A DNA stretch of 64,000 nt, taken from positions 62,001-126,000 of the forward strand of contig JAHHHS010000009.1 of NCBI GenBank assembly GCA_019359215.1, in the 5' to 3' direction. Origin of the DNA: Nostoc indistinguendum CM1-VF10 (GTDB taxonomy: Bacteria; Cyanobacteriota; Cyanobacteriia; Cyanobacteriales; Nostocaceae). Shown here piece after piece: positions 28,549-38,031 of the stretch. Position 1 is the first letter of the stretch. Every line of letters starts with the position of its first letter. Under the pieces are notes generated by a model. It was not told the DNA's origin. It did no database searches and worked only from the letters and a program-made list of their open reading frames with translations. The position numbers and the translations under genes were made by a program.

Positions 28549-28902
28549 TCAGCCTGCTAGCACCAAACTGTTATCTTCGACGGGGGTAAAAATGTCTTCA
28601 TAAGTAGGGAAAATCTCAAACACTGAATCTAGTTGAGTAAGTTCCAAAATTAACCGTACAGGAGCTTGCACGTTGCATAGAACTAAGCGACAACCACTCT
28701 GGCGTGCAGCTTTCAACCCTTTTACTAAAGGCACTAACCCAGAACTGTCCATGAAATTAACTTCTGCTAAGTCGATAACCCAGAGTTGATCAGCTTGAGG
28801 TACTACTCCAGCCATCTGTACACTCAAAGCCTTGCCACCTTCCAAATCTATGCTTCCTTGGGGTTTAAACAAAATAACTTGAAGTTCTTGTGTGAGAATC
28901 AT
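28549..28902 (-). CDS. STAS-domain anti-sigma factor antagonist
   Basis: The 117-residue single STAS domain has LWVIDLAEVNFMDSSGLVPL, with the conserved Asp-Ser-Ser phosphorylation motif, and LVLCNVQAPVRLILELTQLD. It is the SpoIIAA/RsbV type that binds an anti-sigma kinase in partner-switching control. No partner kinase is adjacent. Confidence 0.92.
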   Translation of the reverse strand: MILTQELQVILFKPQGSIDLEGGKALSVQMAGVVPQADQLWVIDLAEVNFMDSSGLVPLVKGLKAARQSGCRLVLCNVQAPVRLILELTQLDSVFEIFPTYEDIFTPVEDNSLVLAG

Positions 28903-29387
28903 GATTTTAACAGGGTAATTGGAACACTTGACAAAAATTCAAAAAGACATCAATACCTTTTCTGTTTCAACGGCAAAATCACTGTTTTACCTAGATATTT
29001 GGGTAACTGGAGTAGTGCAGATGAGAGACATTATTTCAGTATTCATGCCGTATAATTTATGATAACTTTCACCAATATAGGCATAAACGCTTAACAATTT
29101 CGGTATCAACCGTATCTTTTACGAAATGTTTATAATTCAACTGGCTATTGATAAATTTTTTATAAATACTTTTAATTTTTTTTAATAAATATTAATTTGT
29201 AGTAATGAACTCTAAAAAATAAAATGCATAATATCAAAAGTTAATAGTTAACATAGACTTTAATCTATGAAATATTCAGAATTAAAGTAATGACTCAATG
29301 GTTAAATGTAGCGGTTTGATTGACACCCCGCGCATAAACAAGCAAAGATATAATAAAAGTAAAAATTTGTAAAGACGGCGGTACGGG
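28903..29387. other. Intergenic region, A+T-rich
   Basis: This 485-bp divergent gap between the STAS and DedA genes has long A/T runs (about 29140-29230) and no supported ORF or stable hairpin. Confidence 0.4.
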
Positions 29388-30017
29388 ATGTCTTTAGAGC
29401 TGATTTCACTAGAAAATATCCAGGAAGTCGCCCACAATTACGGGTATTGGGCAATTTTTTTGGGAATTTTGCTAGAAAATTTAGGCATTCCCCTGCCTGG
29501 CGAAACCGTGACCTTAGTAGGCGGGTTTCTAGCTGGCAGCGATGAACTAAATTTCTGGCTGGTTCTCGGTGACGCAATTATGGGCGCTATCATTGGTGGC
29601 ACTTGTGGCTATTGGATTGGTAGGGTTAGCGGTTGGTCTTTCCTGGTGAAAGTTGGTAGCATCTTTCGGATTTCTGAAGTGCGACTGCTGACTATTAAAG
29701 AACAATTTAGTCAAAATTCTGCCAAAGCAGTATTTTTTGGGCGCTTTTTGGCATTGTTGCGAGTTTTTGCGGCACCACTAGCTGGTATAGCCGAAATGCC
29801 CTTTGGAAAATTCTTTTTATACAACTTTTTAGGAGCAGTTGCTTGGGCTAGTTTGATGGTGACATTAGCTTTCTTTGCTGGCAGAATTGTCTCTTTAGAA
29901 CAATTGGTTGCTTGGGTGGGTCAATTTGCGATCGCAGCGTTACTAATCTTAGCTGCCTTAATTATTGTGCCCCTGTGGCTAGAGTCTCGCCAAGTTAAGG
30001 GTGCAACAGAAGAGTAA
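29388..30017 (+). CDS. DedA family membrane protein
   Basis: The 209-residue multi-pass protein has the DedA/VTT signature LLENLGIPLPGETVTLVGGF, GAIIGGTCGYWIGR and FFGRFLALLRVFAAPLAGIA. DedA proteins act in membrane homeostasis and lipid translocation. An A+G-rich repeat with a complementary C+T stretch lies after its stop (about 30020-30105), shared with the convergent argG end. Confidence 0.92.
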   Translation: MSLELISLENIQEVAHNYGYWAIFLGILLENLGIPLPGETVTLVGGFLAGSDELNFWLVLGDAIMGAIIGGTCGYWIGRVSGWSFLVKVGSIFRISEVRLLTIKEQFSQNSAKAVFFGRFLALLRVFAAPLAGIAEMPFGKFFLYNFLGAVAWASLMVTLAFFAGRIVSLEQLVAWVGQFAIAALLILAALIIVPLWLESRQVKGATEE

Positions 30018-30101
30018 GTAGTGGAAGTGGGGAGATGAGGGAGCAGGGGGAGATAAGGTAAAAAAATTTTCTCCCTCATCCCCCTCATCTCCCTCATCTT
30101 C

Positions 30102-31304
30102 CTAACCTCTAACTTGCTGTGACCAAATACGAGTTGGTAGCCCCCAAACGTAGATAAAGCCTTCAGCAGCTTTGTGGTCAAATTGGTCTTCGGCTCCGTA
30201 GGTTGCTAAATTGGGAGTATAGAGGGAATTATCACTCGAACGTCCAACTATTATAGAGTTGCCCTTGAACAACTTCACTCGCACAGTTCCAGAGACTCGC
30301 TCTTGTGTCTTTTGAATAAAGGCATCCAGTGCAACTTTGAGTGGACTGTACCACAAACCGTTGTAAACGATTTGGCTGTAAGTTTCTTCAATCCCACGCT
30401 TGTAGTGGGTGACATCTGCCGTCAAAGTCAAGCTTTCTAAATCCCTATGTGCTTGAATTAGCACCAACATCGCGGGTGATTCGTAGATTTCCCGCGATTT
30501 GATCCCAACTAGACGGTTTTCTATCATATCGATCCGTCCAATACCGTGATTTCCTACCACCTGATTGAGTTCTTCAATTAGCTCAACTGGCTTTTTAGCT
30601 ATACCATTGAGGGTTGTCGGAATACCACTGTGGAAACCAATTTCGATGTACTCTGGCTCGTTAGGAGTATCAGCGATCGCTTTGGTCATCTCATAAATTT
30701 CTTCTGGTGGCTCAAATGACGGATCTTCGAGTAAACCAGCTTCAATACTACGACCGAGTAAATTCTTGTCAATGCTGTAAGGAGAGGATTTTTTGACTGG
30801 TGAGGGGATACCAAACTTTTCACCATAGGCGATCGTTTCCTCACGGCTCATGCCCCATTCTCTGGCTGGTGCGAGAATCTTCAGGTTCGGGTTTAAGGCG
30901 GTAACTGAGACATCAAAGCGAACCTGATCGTTACCTTTGCCGGTGCAACCATGAGCGATCGCATCAGCACCATATTTTTCGGCTGTTTCTACCAATACCT
31001 TGGCAATCAGTGGACGAGCAAGGGCAGTTCCGAGAGGATAACGATTTTCATAAAGGGCGTTAGCTTGAATCGCTCCAAAAGCGTAATCTTTAACGAAGCT
31101 GTCTTTGACATCCGCCACAAGGGATTCACTTGCACCCGATTTCAGAGCTTTTTCTCGAACTGGTTCTAATTCATCTCCCTGGCCTAAATCTGCTGCTAAG
31201 GTAATCACCTCTTCCACACCCCACTCCTGTTTGAGGTAAGGAATGCAAACAGAGGTATCCACTCCACCAGAATATGCCAGGACAACCTTTTTGGCGCGAC
31301 CCAT
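30102..31304 (-). CDS. argG: Argininosuccinate synthase
   Basis: The 400-residue enzyme makes argininosuccinate from citrulline, aspartate and ATP. Motifs are [17 protein letters not shown] (PP-loop), [15 protein letters not shown] and [17 protein letters not shown]. Full family length. It is convergent with the DedA gene. Confidence 0.98.
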   Translation of the reverse strand: MGRAKKVVLAYSGGVDTSVCIPYLKQEWGVEEVITLAADLGQGDELEPVREKALKSGASESLVADVKDSFVKDYAFGAIQANALYENRYPLGTALARPLIAKVLVETAEKYGADAIAHGCTGKGNDQVRFDVSVTALNPNLKILAPAREWGMSREETIAYGEKFGIPSPVKKSSPYSIDKNLLGRSIEAGLLEDPSFEPPEEIYEMTKAIADTPNEPEYIEIGFHSGIPTTLNGIAKKPVELIEELNQVVGNHGIGRIDMIENRLVGIKSREIYESPAMLVLIQAHRDLESLTLTADVTHYKRGIEETYSQIVYNGLWYSPLKVALDAFIQKTQERVSGTVRVKLFKGNSIIVGRSSDNSLYTPNLATYGAEDQFDHKAAEGFIYVWGLPTRIWSQQVRG

Positions 31305-31880
31305 TAATTTCTCCAGTTAGGAAAACAAAGAATGAGTCATTATTATATCTAAACTAATCCATGTATATTTTACTCATGCAACTGAATAGTGAGATTCCCT
31401 ACTTCTCATAGAAGTCGAGAATCTGAGGATTGCGATCGTTTCTACACAAAGCTTTTTTATATGCGTATTTAAATTAGTCTTGATCACAACCAAGGTTAAA
31501 AACCAACGACAAATTTACTTAACAGATAGCCCGCTTAGAATGCAGATAATTTTAAAACAGAAATTAACAGCAATAAAAGTAATCGCTGTTAATTACCGCT
31601 TTTTGATCAATCTATACAGTTAGTTGCAGCATATTAGCACTATTGTATAAACCTACCAATTTCCTAACTGCGCTGCTGACTCAGCGCTTTCCTTATCTGA
31701 CTATCTTTTCATATTTAAGGACTTAAGTCATTACCTTTGCTCTATGACAGTTTGAGATGCAGGCTTTACGACTACGCTCAGTACAAGTGACTAATGACTA
31801 GATCGACGGGCGGCTATCCCGGACACCCCTTGAAGGGATGGGATTCCCGCCGATTGTTTTGAGGAGTGCAGAGTTAACAC
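31305..31880. other. Intergenic region with a nested hairpin
   Basis: This gap is mostly A+T-rich without coding signal. At 31809-31851 three helices nest: GGCGG/CCGCC, ATCCC/GGGAT and CCCT/AGGG. The ATCCC-CCC-loop-GGG-GGGAT core resembles the right end of the two IS200/IS605-like elements at 10141 and 50934, so it may be a lone element end. It also lies 30 bp after the hypothetical gene on the minus strand and could serve as its terminator. Confidence 0.45.
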
Positions 31881-32153
31881 TTAAGATACTTTCGGTTGCT
31901 GCCATAGGATGAGTTTCAACTCAGAGCAGTTGCAAGCCCCATTACTAATTTCTCCTTCGTGGCTAGCTAGCCAATCATAAATTTGTGCAGCTTTTGCCAA
32001 TGCTACTTTTTCTGAACGATAAAGCCGAGGGGTAGGGCAGTAGGCTTGGCCATTGATATGTATAGCTGCAATCTGCCAATAGTCGCTGTCTTCACCCTCT
32101 GGTATAACGTCTAAAAATCCGCTATTGTAAGACTCGATTATTCCTATGTTCAT
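31881..32153 (-). CDS. Hypothetical protein
   Basis: The 90-residue protein starts at ATG (MNIGIIESYNSGFLDVIPEG) and contains YWQIAAIHINGQAYCPTPRLY and CNCSELKLILWQQP. No domain, signal peptide or membrane segment is recognised. The amino-acid composition looks like a real soluble protein. Alone on its strand. Confidence 0.5.
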   Translation of the reverse strand: MNIGIIESYNSGFLDVIPEGEDSDYWQIAAIHINGQAYCPTPRLYRSEKVALAKAAQIYDWLASHEGEISNGACNCSELKLILWQQPKVS

Positions 32154-32442
32154 CTACAACCATCAAACTTTAAACGAAGACCACAACAAAGTCGATACCA
32201 GCCATTTAACTGAGAAAAAGCTGGAATCGCCAGGGAATGCTGTAGCAACCCCTGTTAAGATTGTGGGTTCGTAATGGATGTAAATCTGAATTATTGGTCA
32301 CTTTTTAGCTTTATTTCGTTATTGGCAGCAATAATGGCAATAAAAATAAGCATAAAGTTCAAAAATTTACAGGGTGGATAATTCCACCCTGTTTTAGATA
32401 AATGCAAATCACTGCCTAACAGTTTATTCTTGATAATCTGGT

Positions 32443-32955
32443 TTAAGCTTTTGTACTTGATGGTCTAGAAGATGCTATCTTTTTACCCAAGAACAAACTC
32501 AACCCGAATACAGACAATCCAAGCATCAAACTTGGCTCTGGAACAGTGGTATAAGTGACGGTTTGAACACCCGCAGCAGTCGAATCATTCAGATTGATAA
32601 AATTTTCGCGGTAGACATTAAAAGCGCTAGGTGTAAAATACAACCCTAACCCCGCTTGGTTAAAAATTGTTCCCGAAAAGTCGGTGAAAACTGACGCTAA
32701 AGGATCATCCGCTTCAGTATATGATTGGCCACCATAGCTAGCAGAAATTTTTAAACCTTCGGCGATCGTTACTTCTTGATCATCTGGTGCTGCTGCTTGC
32801 TCGAATGAAAAAGTGCCTGTGAGAGTTTTATCGTCGTTAGAAAAATTATAAGTTAGGGCTGCTGCTTGAGCAGGCATAGTCGTCTCCCCTAACGAAAAAA
32901 TCAAAGCAGTTCCTACCGTTGCAGCTGCTAACTTCTTGAAGATGGAGTCAGTCAT
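32443..32955 (-). CDS. PEP-CTERM secreted protein
   Basis: The 170-residue protein has a signal peptide (about 1-30, ending PAQAAA), a beta-rich body (LTGTFSFEQ), and a C-terminal VPEPSLMLGLSVFGLSLFLG followed by a basic stop. This is a classic PEP-CTERM signal processed by exosortase and used for surface or exopolysaccharide-associated proteins. It lies 120 bp after the end of the convergent-in-order phosphatase gene on the same strand's upstream side, so it may be transcribed separately. Confidence 0.88.
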   Translation of the reverse strand: MTDSIFKKLAAATVGTALIFSLGETTMPAQAAALTYNFSNDDKTLTGTFSFEQAAAPDDQEVTIAEGLKISASYGGQSYTEADDPLASVFTDFSGTIFNQAGLGLYFTPSAFNVYRENFINLNDSTAAGVQTVTYTTVPEPSLMLGLSVFGLSLFLGKKIASSRPSSTKA

Positions 32956-33076
32956 TTTTTTCCCTCAATAAAGAACGGGTGCAAAAATACCGCAATAGTT
33001 TTATGAGACAGAGACGTGCTAACACACGTTTCTGCAACACAAAGCTTTTGAGTTAGTGTTTAGTGAAGCGGTGTAT

Positions 33077-35047
33077 TCAATTCACAGGCTTGTTTGTGAT
33101 CGCAGTTTTCATGGCTTGAAAGATATGACTTTGGTCAACCACACCCCGAACACCAGGGACACTGTAAGTTCCAGAGCTATCTGTAATCTCGAAACCTTGT
33201 CCAAGCGATCGGGTTAAAGCTGATGCGTAAGCACCTTGGTAGTAAACAGGTACAATCCGGCGGCTATGGCTACCCCAGAGGTACTTGTAATTTGGATCAG
33301 ACCCCCAGAAGTGACCAGCATCGGTAGGATTGTGCTTCACGAAAGTGATGTCTTTGGCGTTATATTTCAAGCCTCTAGACTGATTGGGGTCAGGATTGGA
33401 AGTCAATTTAGAGGCAAAGTCATTATTCAGAGTTAGATAGTGGTCATGGTCAGCAGTAACCAGTAGCAGGTTCTTGCTCCAACCACCATGATTATCTACC
33501 CAACTAATAACCTGCTGAACTGCCTTATCAAAATCATTCATGGTTCCGATGAGGTTATCCATGTTGTTGTCATGAGCAGCCCAGTCGATATCGCCTCCTT
33601 CAACCATCAACCAGAAGCCATCTTTGTCTTTACCTAAAACTGTTAAAGCTGCTTTGGTCAGATCAGCTAAAGTCGGATTTTCGTTAATCTCTTTAGCAAT
33701 AAAGCTGGCATCAGTCTCACCGGGAGCCAGAGGACGGACAGTATCAGGTCCAGGAGCATTAGGAGCAATGGGATTACCAGCTGCATCAATGACAGGAACA
33801 CAATCCCCAGCAGTACCAGTTATTATCTGACCTGATGGACAGGTATCCGGCGTTCCAGCCTTTACAACAGAGCTATAGAGAGAGAAGTTATCCAACCCTG
33901 TCAAACTATAGTCTCCCTTAGAGGAACTAACAGGAATGTTGCCATTTTGTCCACGCGCACCATACAGACCAAATAATCTGCCTCCCTTATTGGGGTCGAT
34001 TTTAGCAGCCGTTTTTAGCAGTGTCTTAGTTGCATTAGGGCCGCGTTCCAAAAAGGTATAGCCGTAACGATTGGACGTAGGATTATTCTTCAGATGCTGG
34101 TAAGTGTCTTCTGTAATGTACGTATACTTAAAGACGCCTTCTGCTGTACTTGTACTTTCTCTATTTTCAAAATCTTTGGGATGACCGCCACCCAACAAAA
34201 TATTGGGTTTAAAGTTCAGCAATGTTTGTTGCAAGATGCTGTCTTGGTTGGTCTTGCTGGGGTCGTAAACACTGTCATACTTACTACGACGATTTACAAA
34301 AGAAGCGGCAGCACCAGGTGTTGCATGGCTAATAGGTACGGAAGTGACCAAGCCTGTAGACTTACCTTTTTCTTTGGCAATTTCTAGGATGGTTTTCAAC
34401 TTCTTCTCGTAAATGTCTACTCCCATCGCGTTGTTAAAGCTTTTTACTCCCGTATACAGAGTTGTAGCTGTGTTAGCAGAGTCGGGATAACTGTACTTGA
34501 TGTAATCTTTGTCGTATGTACCAGAATTAGCAGGGGTCAAAGGAACCCAGGGAACAGGGCCGCCCTTACTGATGTCATAACCCGCCAGATTACCATCCTC
34601 TAGGCTATTACCATCAGCTCGATTGCCAGGGTTAAAAGGAGTAGGCTGGAATGAGAAGTTAGGACGAACAGGACTTGCACCGGTCAGTACATTAGACCCA
34701 TCTAAAGCAGAGTTACCTGTTAGATGGGGCTGGTCTATTGGATTTTCTGGTGTATTTCCCTGAATTGTTGTGCCGTAAGTAGTCACCAATCCATATCCAC
34801 TTAGCTTTTGGAAGCTCAGACCTGAGCCTTTACCACTTGTGTAAAAAGGAGCGCCTTTGGCAACGGCTGCCGCCCGTGCCATTTCCCAACCCATACCATC
34901 GCCAATCATGATAATTACGTTAATTCCATTACCAGCAGCTAGGGTGGGCTGAAAAACAGAATTACCAAATACCAGCAGAACGGTACAGAGCAAGCCAGCC
35001 ATCATAAGGGCTAGAAATCGCTTGTACTTTTGCAAAAATGAAATCAT
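33077..35047 (-). CDS. Alkaline phosphatase (PhoA family), secreted
   Basis: The 656-residue protein has a signal peptide (about 1-37) and PhoA-family motifs: IIMIGDGMGWEMARAA, DSANTATTLYTGVKSFN with the catalytic-serine equivalent region, ISHATPGAAASFVNRR, MVEGGDIDWAAHDNNMDN, LLVTADHDHY and WGSHSRRIVPVYY. It hydrolyses phosphomonoesters in the periplasm or outside the cell to supply phosphate. It is longer than E. coli PhoA because of inserts. The small secreted gene upstream has a homologous signal peptide. Confidence 0.93.
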   Translation of the reverse strand: MISFLQKYKRFLALMMAGLLCTVLLVFGNSVFQPTLAAGNGINVIIMIGDGMGWEMARAAAVAKGAPFYTSGKGSGLSFQKLSGYGLVTTYGTTIQGNTPENPIDQPHLTGNSALDGSNVLTGASPVRPNFSFQPTPFNPGNRADGNSLEDGNLAGYDISKGGPVPWVPLTPANSGTYDKDYIKYSYPDSANTATTLYTGVKSFNNAMGVDIYEKKLKTILEIAKEKGKSTGLVTSVPISHATPGAAASFVNRRSKYDSVYDPSKTNQDSILQQTLLNFKPNILLGGGHPKDFENRESTSTAEGVFKYTYITEDTYQHLKNNPTSNRYGYTFLERGPNATKTLLKTAAKIDPNKGGRLFGLYGARGQNGNIPVSSSKGDYSLTGLDNFSLYSSVVKAGTPDTCPSGQIITGTAGDCVPVIDAAGNPIAPNAPGPDTVRPLAPGETDASFIAKEINENPTLADLTKAALTVLGKDKDGFWLMVEGGDIDWAAHDNNMDNLIGTMNDFDKAVQQVISWVDNHGGWSKNLLLVTADHDHYLTLNNDFASKLTSNPDPNQSRGLKYNAKDITFVKHNPTDAGHFWGSDPNYKYLWGSHSRRIVPVYYQGAYASALTRSLGQGFEITDSSGTYSVPGVRGVVDQSHIFQAMKTAITNKPVN

Positions 35048-35086
35048 TGCAATGTGCCTTAAAGTTGATTGAGCAAGTGTTAGCTG

Positions 35087-35320
35087 TTAATACTGATAAA
35101 AATTTGGTTCTAGATGACTAGCACCGAAGTCTGAGTATGTAGCAGTCACATCTGGCTGAGTGGAGGCTGTGGTATGACTTTGAGCAGTTGCTGGTTGTTG
35201 ATTTGATGTTGCCAAGAACAACAAAGCTGCCATAACCAGACCAGATATAAACCAAGCCAAGGCGCGTTTGTACTGTTTCAGTAACGAAATCATTTTGGAT
35301 TTTTGAATGAAACTCATCAT
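35087..35320 (-). CDS. Small secreted protein with phosphatase-like leader
   Basis: The 77-residue protein contains KMISLLKQYKRALAWFISGL, which parallels MISFLQKYKRFLALMMAGLL of the phosphatase 40 bp downstream. A cleavage region (PATAQS) and a short Ser/Thr-rich mature part follow. ATG 35320 is preferred; ATG 35293 is an alternative. It could be a truncated duplicate of the phosphatase or a real small exported peptide cotranscribed with it. Confidence 0.55.
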   Translation of the reverse strand: MMSFIQKSKMISLLKQYKRALAWFISGLVMAALLFLATSNQQPATAQSHTTASTQPDVTATYSDFGASHLEPNFYQY

Positions 35321-35403
35321 CAGGAAACCTCTTAGTAAATAACCGAGTTGCAATCAGCGTAGGCGTAGCCTGTCGTAGACATCGCTATGCTTTGACAATT
35401 GCG

Positions 35404-35423
35404 ATAATGCTAATAAGCATTAT
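35404..35423. promoter_or_regulatory. Fur/Zur-like palindrome before the phosphatase pair
   Basis: ATAATGCTAATAAGCATTAT is a 7-bp perfect inverted repeat around TAATAA, about 85 bp upstream of the small secreted gene. It resembles metal-regulator boxes of the GATAAT-type. Binding is not shown. Confidence 0.35.
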
Positions 35424-35513
35424 GTTTAAATAGCTTTTAAAAACCAAATATAGGTAGGATAAATCAGCACAAATATTTTGGTATTTATAACGGTAATTAG
35501 TAAAATTATGTAT

Positions 35514-36506
35514 TTAGCTATGTTCTAGGAGTGAATTCGTTTTACTTGCAGACAACATGAAAGCTAAATCTTGCTTAAACAAAGGATGAATTGGCAGCAC
35601 TGAAGGGTTTTCACAGCTAGTTAGCTGTAAAGTTATCTCAGCAATATTAAAAGTTTTTCGGATGTGAGCTTCTAACTTATTGAGTAAGTGATCGCGTTCC
35701 TGGATAGTTGCAGATTCAACTGTCAAATTGGCACAAAGCATTACCTTATTTAAACTAATTGTCCAGATGTGGAGTTTTTCTACTTGGACAACGCCAGGAA
35801 AAGATTTGAGAGATATTTCTACCTCAACGGGGTTAATTGATTCCGGTGCATACTCCAAAAAAATCTTTAAACTTTCTTGCACTAAAGGTAAAGCACTTAA
35901 ACCCGTAAAAGTTGCAACTACTAAACTAATCGCAACATCTGCCCACCACCAATCCCAGAGATGAACTGCTAAAGCAGCTATAATTACACCCACAGAACTA
36001 GCAGTATCAGCGATGACATGAAGCAAAGCTCCCCGCAGGTTTAAATCGTTGTGAGTGTGGGGATGAAGTAAAGTAATGTTGAGCAAATTGACGATTAAAC
36101 CTAACACCGCAATTGCTAACATTGGTAAGCCCAAAATGGTTGCTGGATGTTGCCAGCGTTGAATAGCTTCCCATGTGACAAAAGTAGCGATCGCTAGCAA
36201 ACCTAATCCATTTAGCAAAGCTGCTAAAACTTCGATTCGCTGATGTCCAAATGTTGCCTTTCTTTTAGCTGGTTTTTGTGCTAAAAAGCTGGCAATTAGC
36301 GATATTGCTAAAGCTGCAATATCAGATAAAATGTGTCCTGCATCCGCCTGTAGAGATAGACTTTGGCTCCATAAACCCACACTCCACTCAGCAACAAAAA
36401 AAACAGCAAGTAAACCTACTGTTATCCACAAAGTTTTTGCTTTCTGATAATTATTAACTACTTTTAGCTGATTATCTGCACATCCACACCATTGAAGTAA
36501 AACCAT
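35514..36506 (-). CDS. Cation diffusion facilitator (zinc-type exporter)
   Basis: The 330-residue CDF protein has six transmembrane helices. The two HxxxD metal sites are visible (LQADAGHILSDIAALA in helix 2, HVIADTASSVGV in helix 5), along with a His-containing cytoplasmic loop (HPHTHNDLN) and a C-terminal ferredoxin-like domain (FPGVVQVEKLHIWTISLNKV). This HHDD-like arrangement points to Zn2+ (perhaps Cd2+ or Co2+) export. A Cys pair near the N terminus (QWCGCAD) is unusual and may bind metal. Confidence 0.93.
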   Translation of the reverse strand: MVLLQWCGCADNQLKVVNNYQKAKTLWITVGLLAVFFVAEWSVGLWSQSLSLQADAGHILSDIAALAISLIASFLAQKPAKRKATFGHQRIEVLAALLNGLGLLAIATFVTWEAIQRWQHPATILGLPMLAIAVLGLIVNLLNITLLHPHTHNDLNLRGALLHVIADTASSVGVIIAALAVHLWDWWWADVAISLVVATFTGLSALPLVQESLKIFLEYAPESINPVEVEISLKSFPGVVQVEKLHIWTISLNKVMLCANLTVESATIQERDHLLNKLEAHIRKTFNIAEITLQLTSCENPSVLPIHPLFKQDLAFMLSASKTNSLLEHS

Positions 36507-37358
36507 TACTCAAAAGCCTTTTTGCGATACAGTATTAGCTTCAAACATTCTCACCAGCCGTATCTGTGGTGAGTATGCTCTCAACTTTGAATGTTTATCT
36601 TCAAATATTGTCTTTTAACAGCCTATGTTTAAAGACTTTTTTTTCATGCCTCTTTTATAATATTACTCACCAATCTTTTCTTAAAATCTATTTTGTTAGA
36701 TTCAGAAATATATGAATACTACACAAAATATATGCCTATAAAAAATCTATCTTACTTAATTTAAGAAATGGTAATGGTCTTGTTAAAAATCAAAAATTAA
36801 AGCATATTAATATTTACAATTTACAGTAATCATCATATTAATGACTAGTTACTAATTACACATAATTTTATTGGTAACTAAAACTTGGAATCGACCTATT
36901 ATCCTCATTGAGAGGATGATAACCATTATCTTTTAAGCTCCTACTGATATAGACAATAAACACCTTTTGGGCAGGCGATATACCTCAATAAATACATATT
37001 GAGAATAAGAATTTTTTTTACGGATTTTTCTAACTTTTGAATAAAATTTTAAAGATTATGAGCTTCCAATTTGCATATTCACTTACTACTAATACGGTTC
37101 AGTGAATTATTTTCACCTGATTTCATAACAATTTGACAATAACAATACAAGGACTAAAGTCAGAGCCTTGAAACCTTTTGATACTGTGTAGATGGGTGAA
37201 ATTGCTATTTTACAGAAAATTTATATACACGTGAGAAGCTTAAAGATTTTATAATGATAATCTTTTGTTTGATATTTCTTAACCTGTACGCAGTGGTTAA
37301 AAGCTTATTTAAGTGGAATTACAGGACTATTAATTTTTTTCCTTTGGAGTATTTCCTG
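36507..37358. promoter_or_regulatory. Long divergent regulatory region with candidate metal-responsive sites
   Basis: This 850-bp gap separates the CDF gene and a PEP-CTERM gene. Near the CDF start, AAACATTC (36543-36550)/GAATGTTT (36589-36596) encloses CTCACCA/TGGTGAG. At 36901-36917 ATCCTC/GAGGAT is an inverted repeat, overlapping TGATAACCATTATCT (36917-36931), which is close to the Zur/Fur consensus TGATAATnATTATCA. The rest is A+T-rich without ORF support. Confidence 0.4.
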
Positions 37359-37907
37359 ATGAAATTAGTTACGAATCTTACTATTGCTACCGTTGCAGCG
37401 GCCATCTCCGTTGCTGCTGTTGGTACTAAATCGGTGCAAGCTGCCTTGGTTAATTACGATTTCACTGTAAATGCTACATCTGGCGATAATCCCGGTCAGT
37501 ATTTCGGCTCTTTTCAATACGATGACTCGACCTTAACCAATACAGGTCTAGAGACATTAGGAGTTGAGAATGGATTAGCAGTTGCATTCAACTATTTAGG
37601 TACTAATTATACACAGGTAGATGATAGTGATTTCGACAGTTTTCCTATAGCTAGCTTTAATAATGGCGAAATTTTGGGACTAAGCTATTTTGTTGCAGAC
37701 CAGTTTGCGATCGGGAGTGATCCAAACACTCCAGATGTAGGAGGGAACAATTTTTATCTAATTGACCAATCAGTAAACACAACACAGGTGGGTACTGTAA
37801 GGTACGCTAAAGTACCCGAACCGTTAGCTGTTGGTGGTACGGCTATTGCTGGTGTTATGGGATTGTGGATGCAACGTAAGAAGAGAGCAACAAAAGTTGT
37901 GGGTTAA
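37359..37907 (+). CDS. PEP-CTERM secreted protein
   Basis: The 182-residue protein has a signal peptide (MKLVTNLTIATVAAAISVAA, cleavage near VQA), a beta-rich acidic body and a C-terminal VPEPLAVGGTAIAGVMGLW followed by QRKKR. Start ATG 37359 is set by TTGGAG 12 bp upstream; the longer reading lacks a leader and site. Function unknown; likely surface or matrix protein. Confidence 0.85.
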   Translation: MKLVTNLTIATVAAAISVAAVGTKSVQAALVNYDFTVNATSGDNPGQYFGSFQYDDSTLTNTGLETLGVENGLAVAFNYLGTNYTQVDDSDFDSFPIASFNNGEILGLSYFVADQFAIGSDPNTPDVGGNNFYLIDQSVNTTQVGTVRYAKVPEPLAVGGTAIAGVMGLWMQRKKRATKVVG

Positions 37908-38031
37908 TAGCTACAAGTAAATCACCTTACCCTTACCCATGTTTAGGGTTAAGGATTAAGGTGATTTAAAACTATTTAAGATACTGTAGTGACAAAAGAG
38001 CGATCACTAAATAAATCTGTTCCTATCGTCT

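Noticed and set aside
35425..35445. Pho-box-like TTTAAAT/TTTTAAAA pair before the PhoA-type gene
   Set aside because: Spacing is 11 bp but the units are plain A+T-rich DNA without the CC positions of the Pho box.
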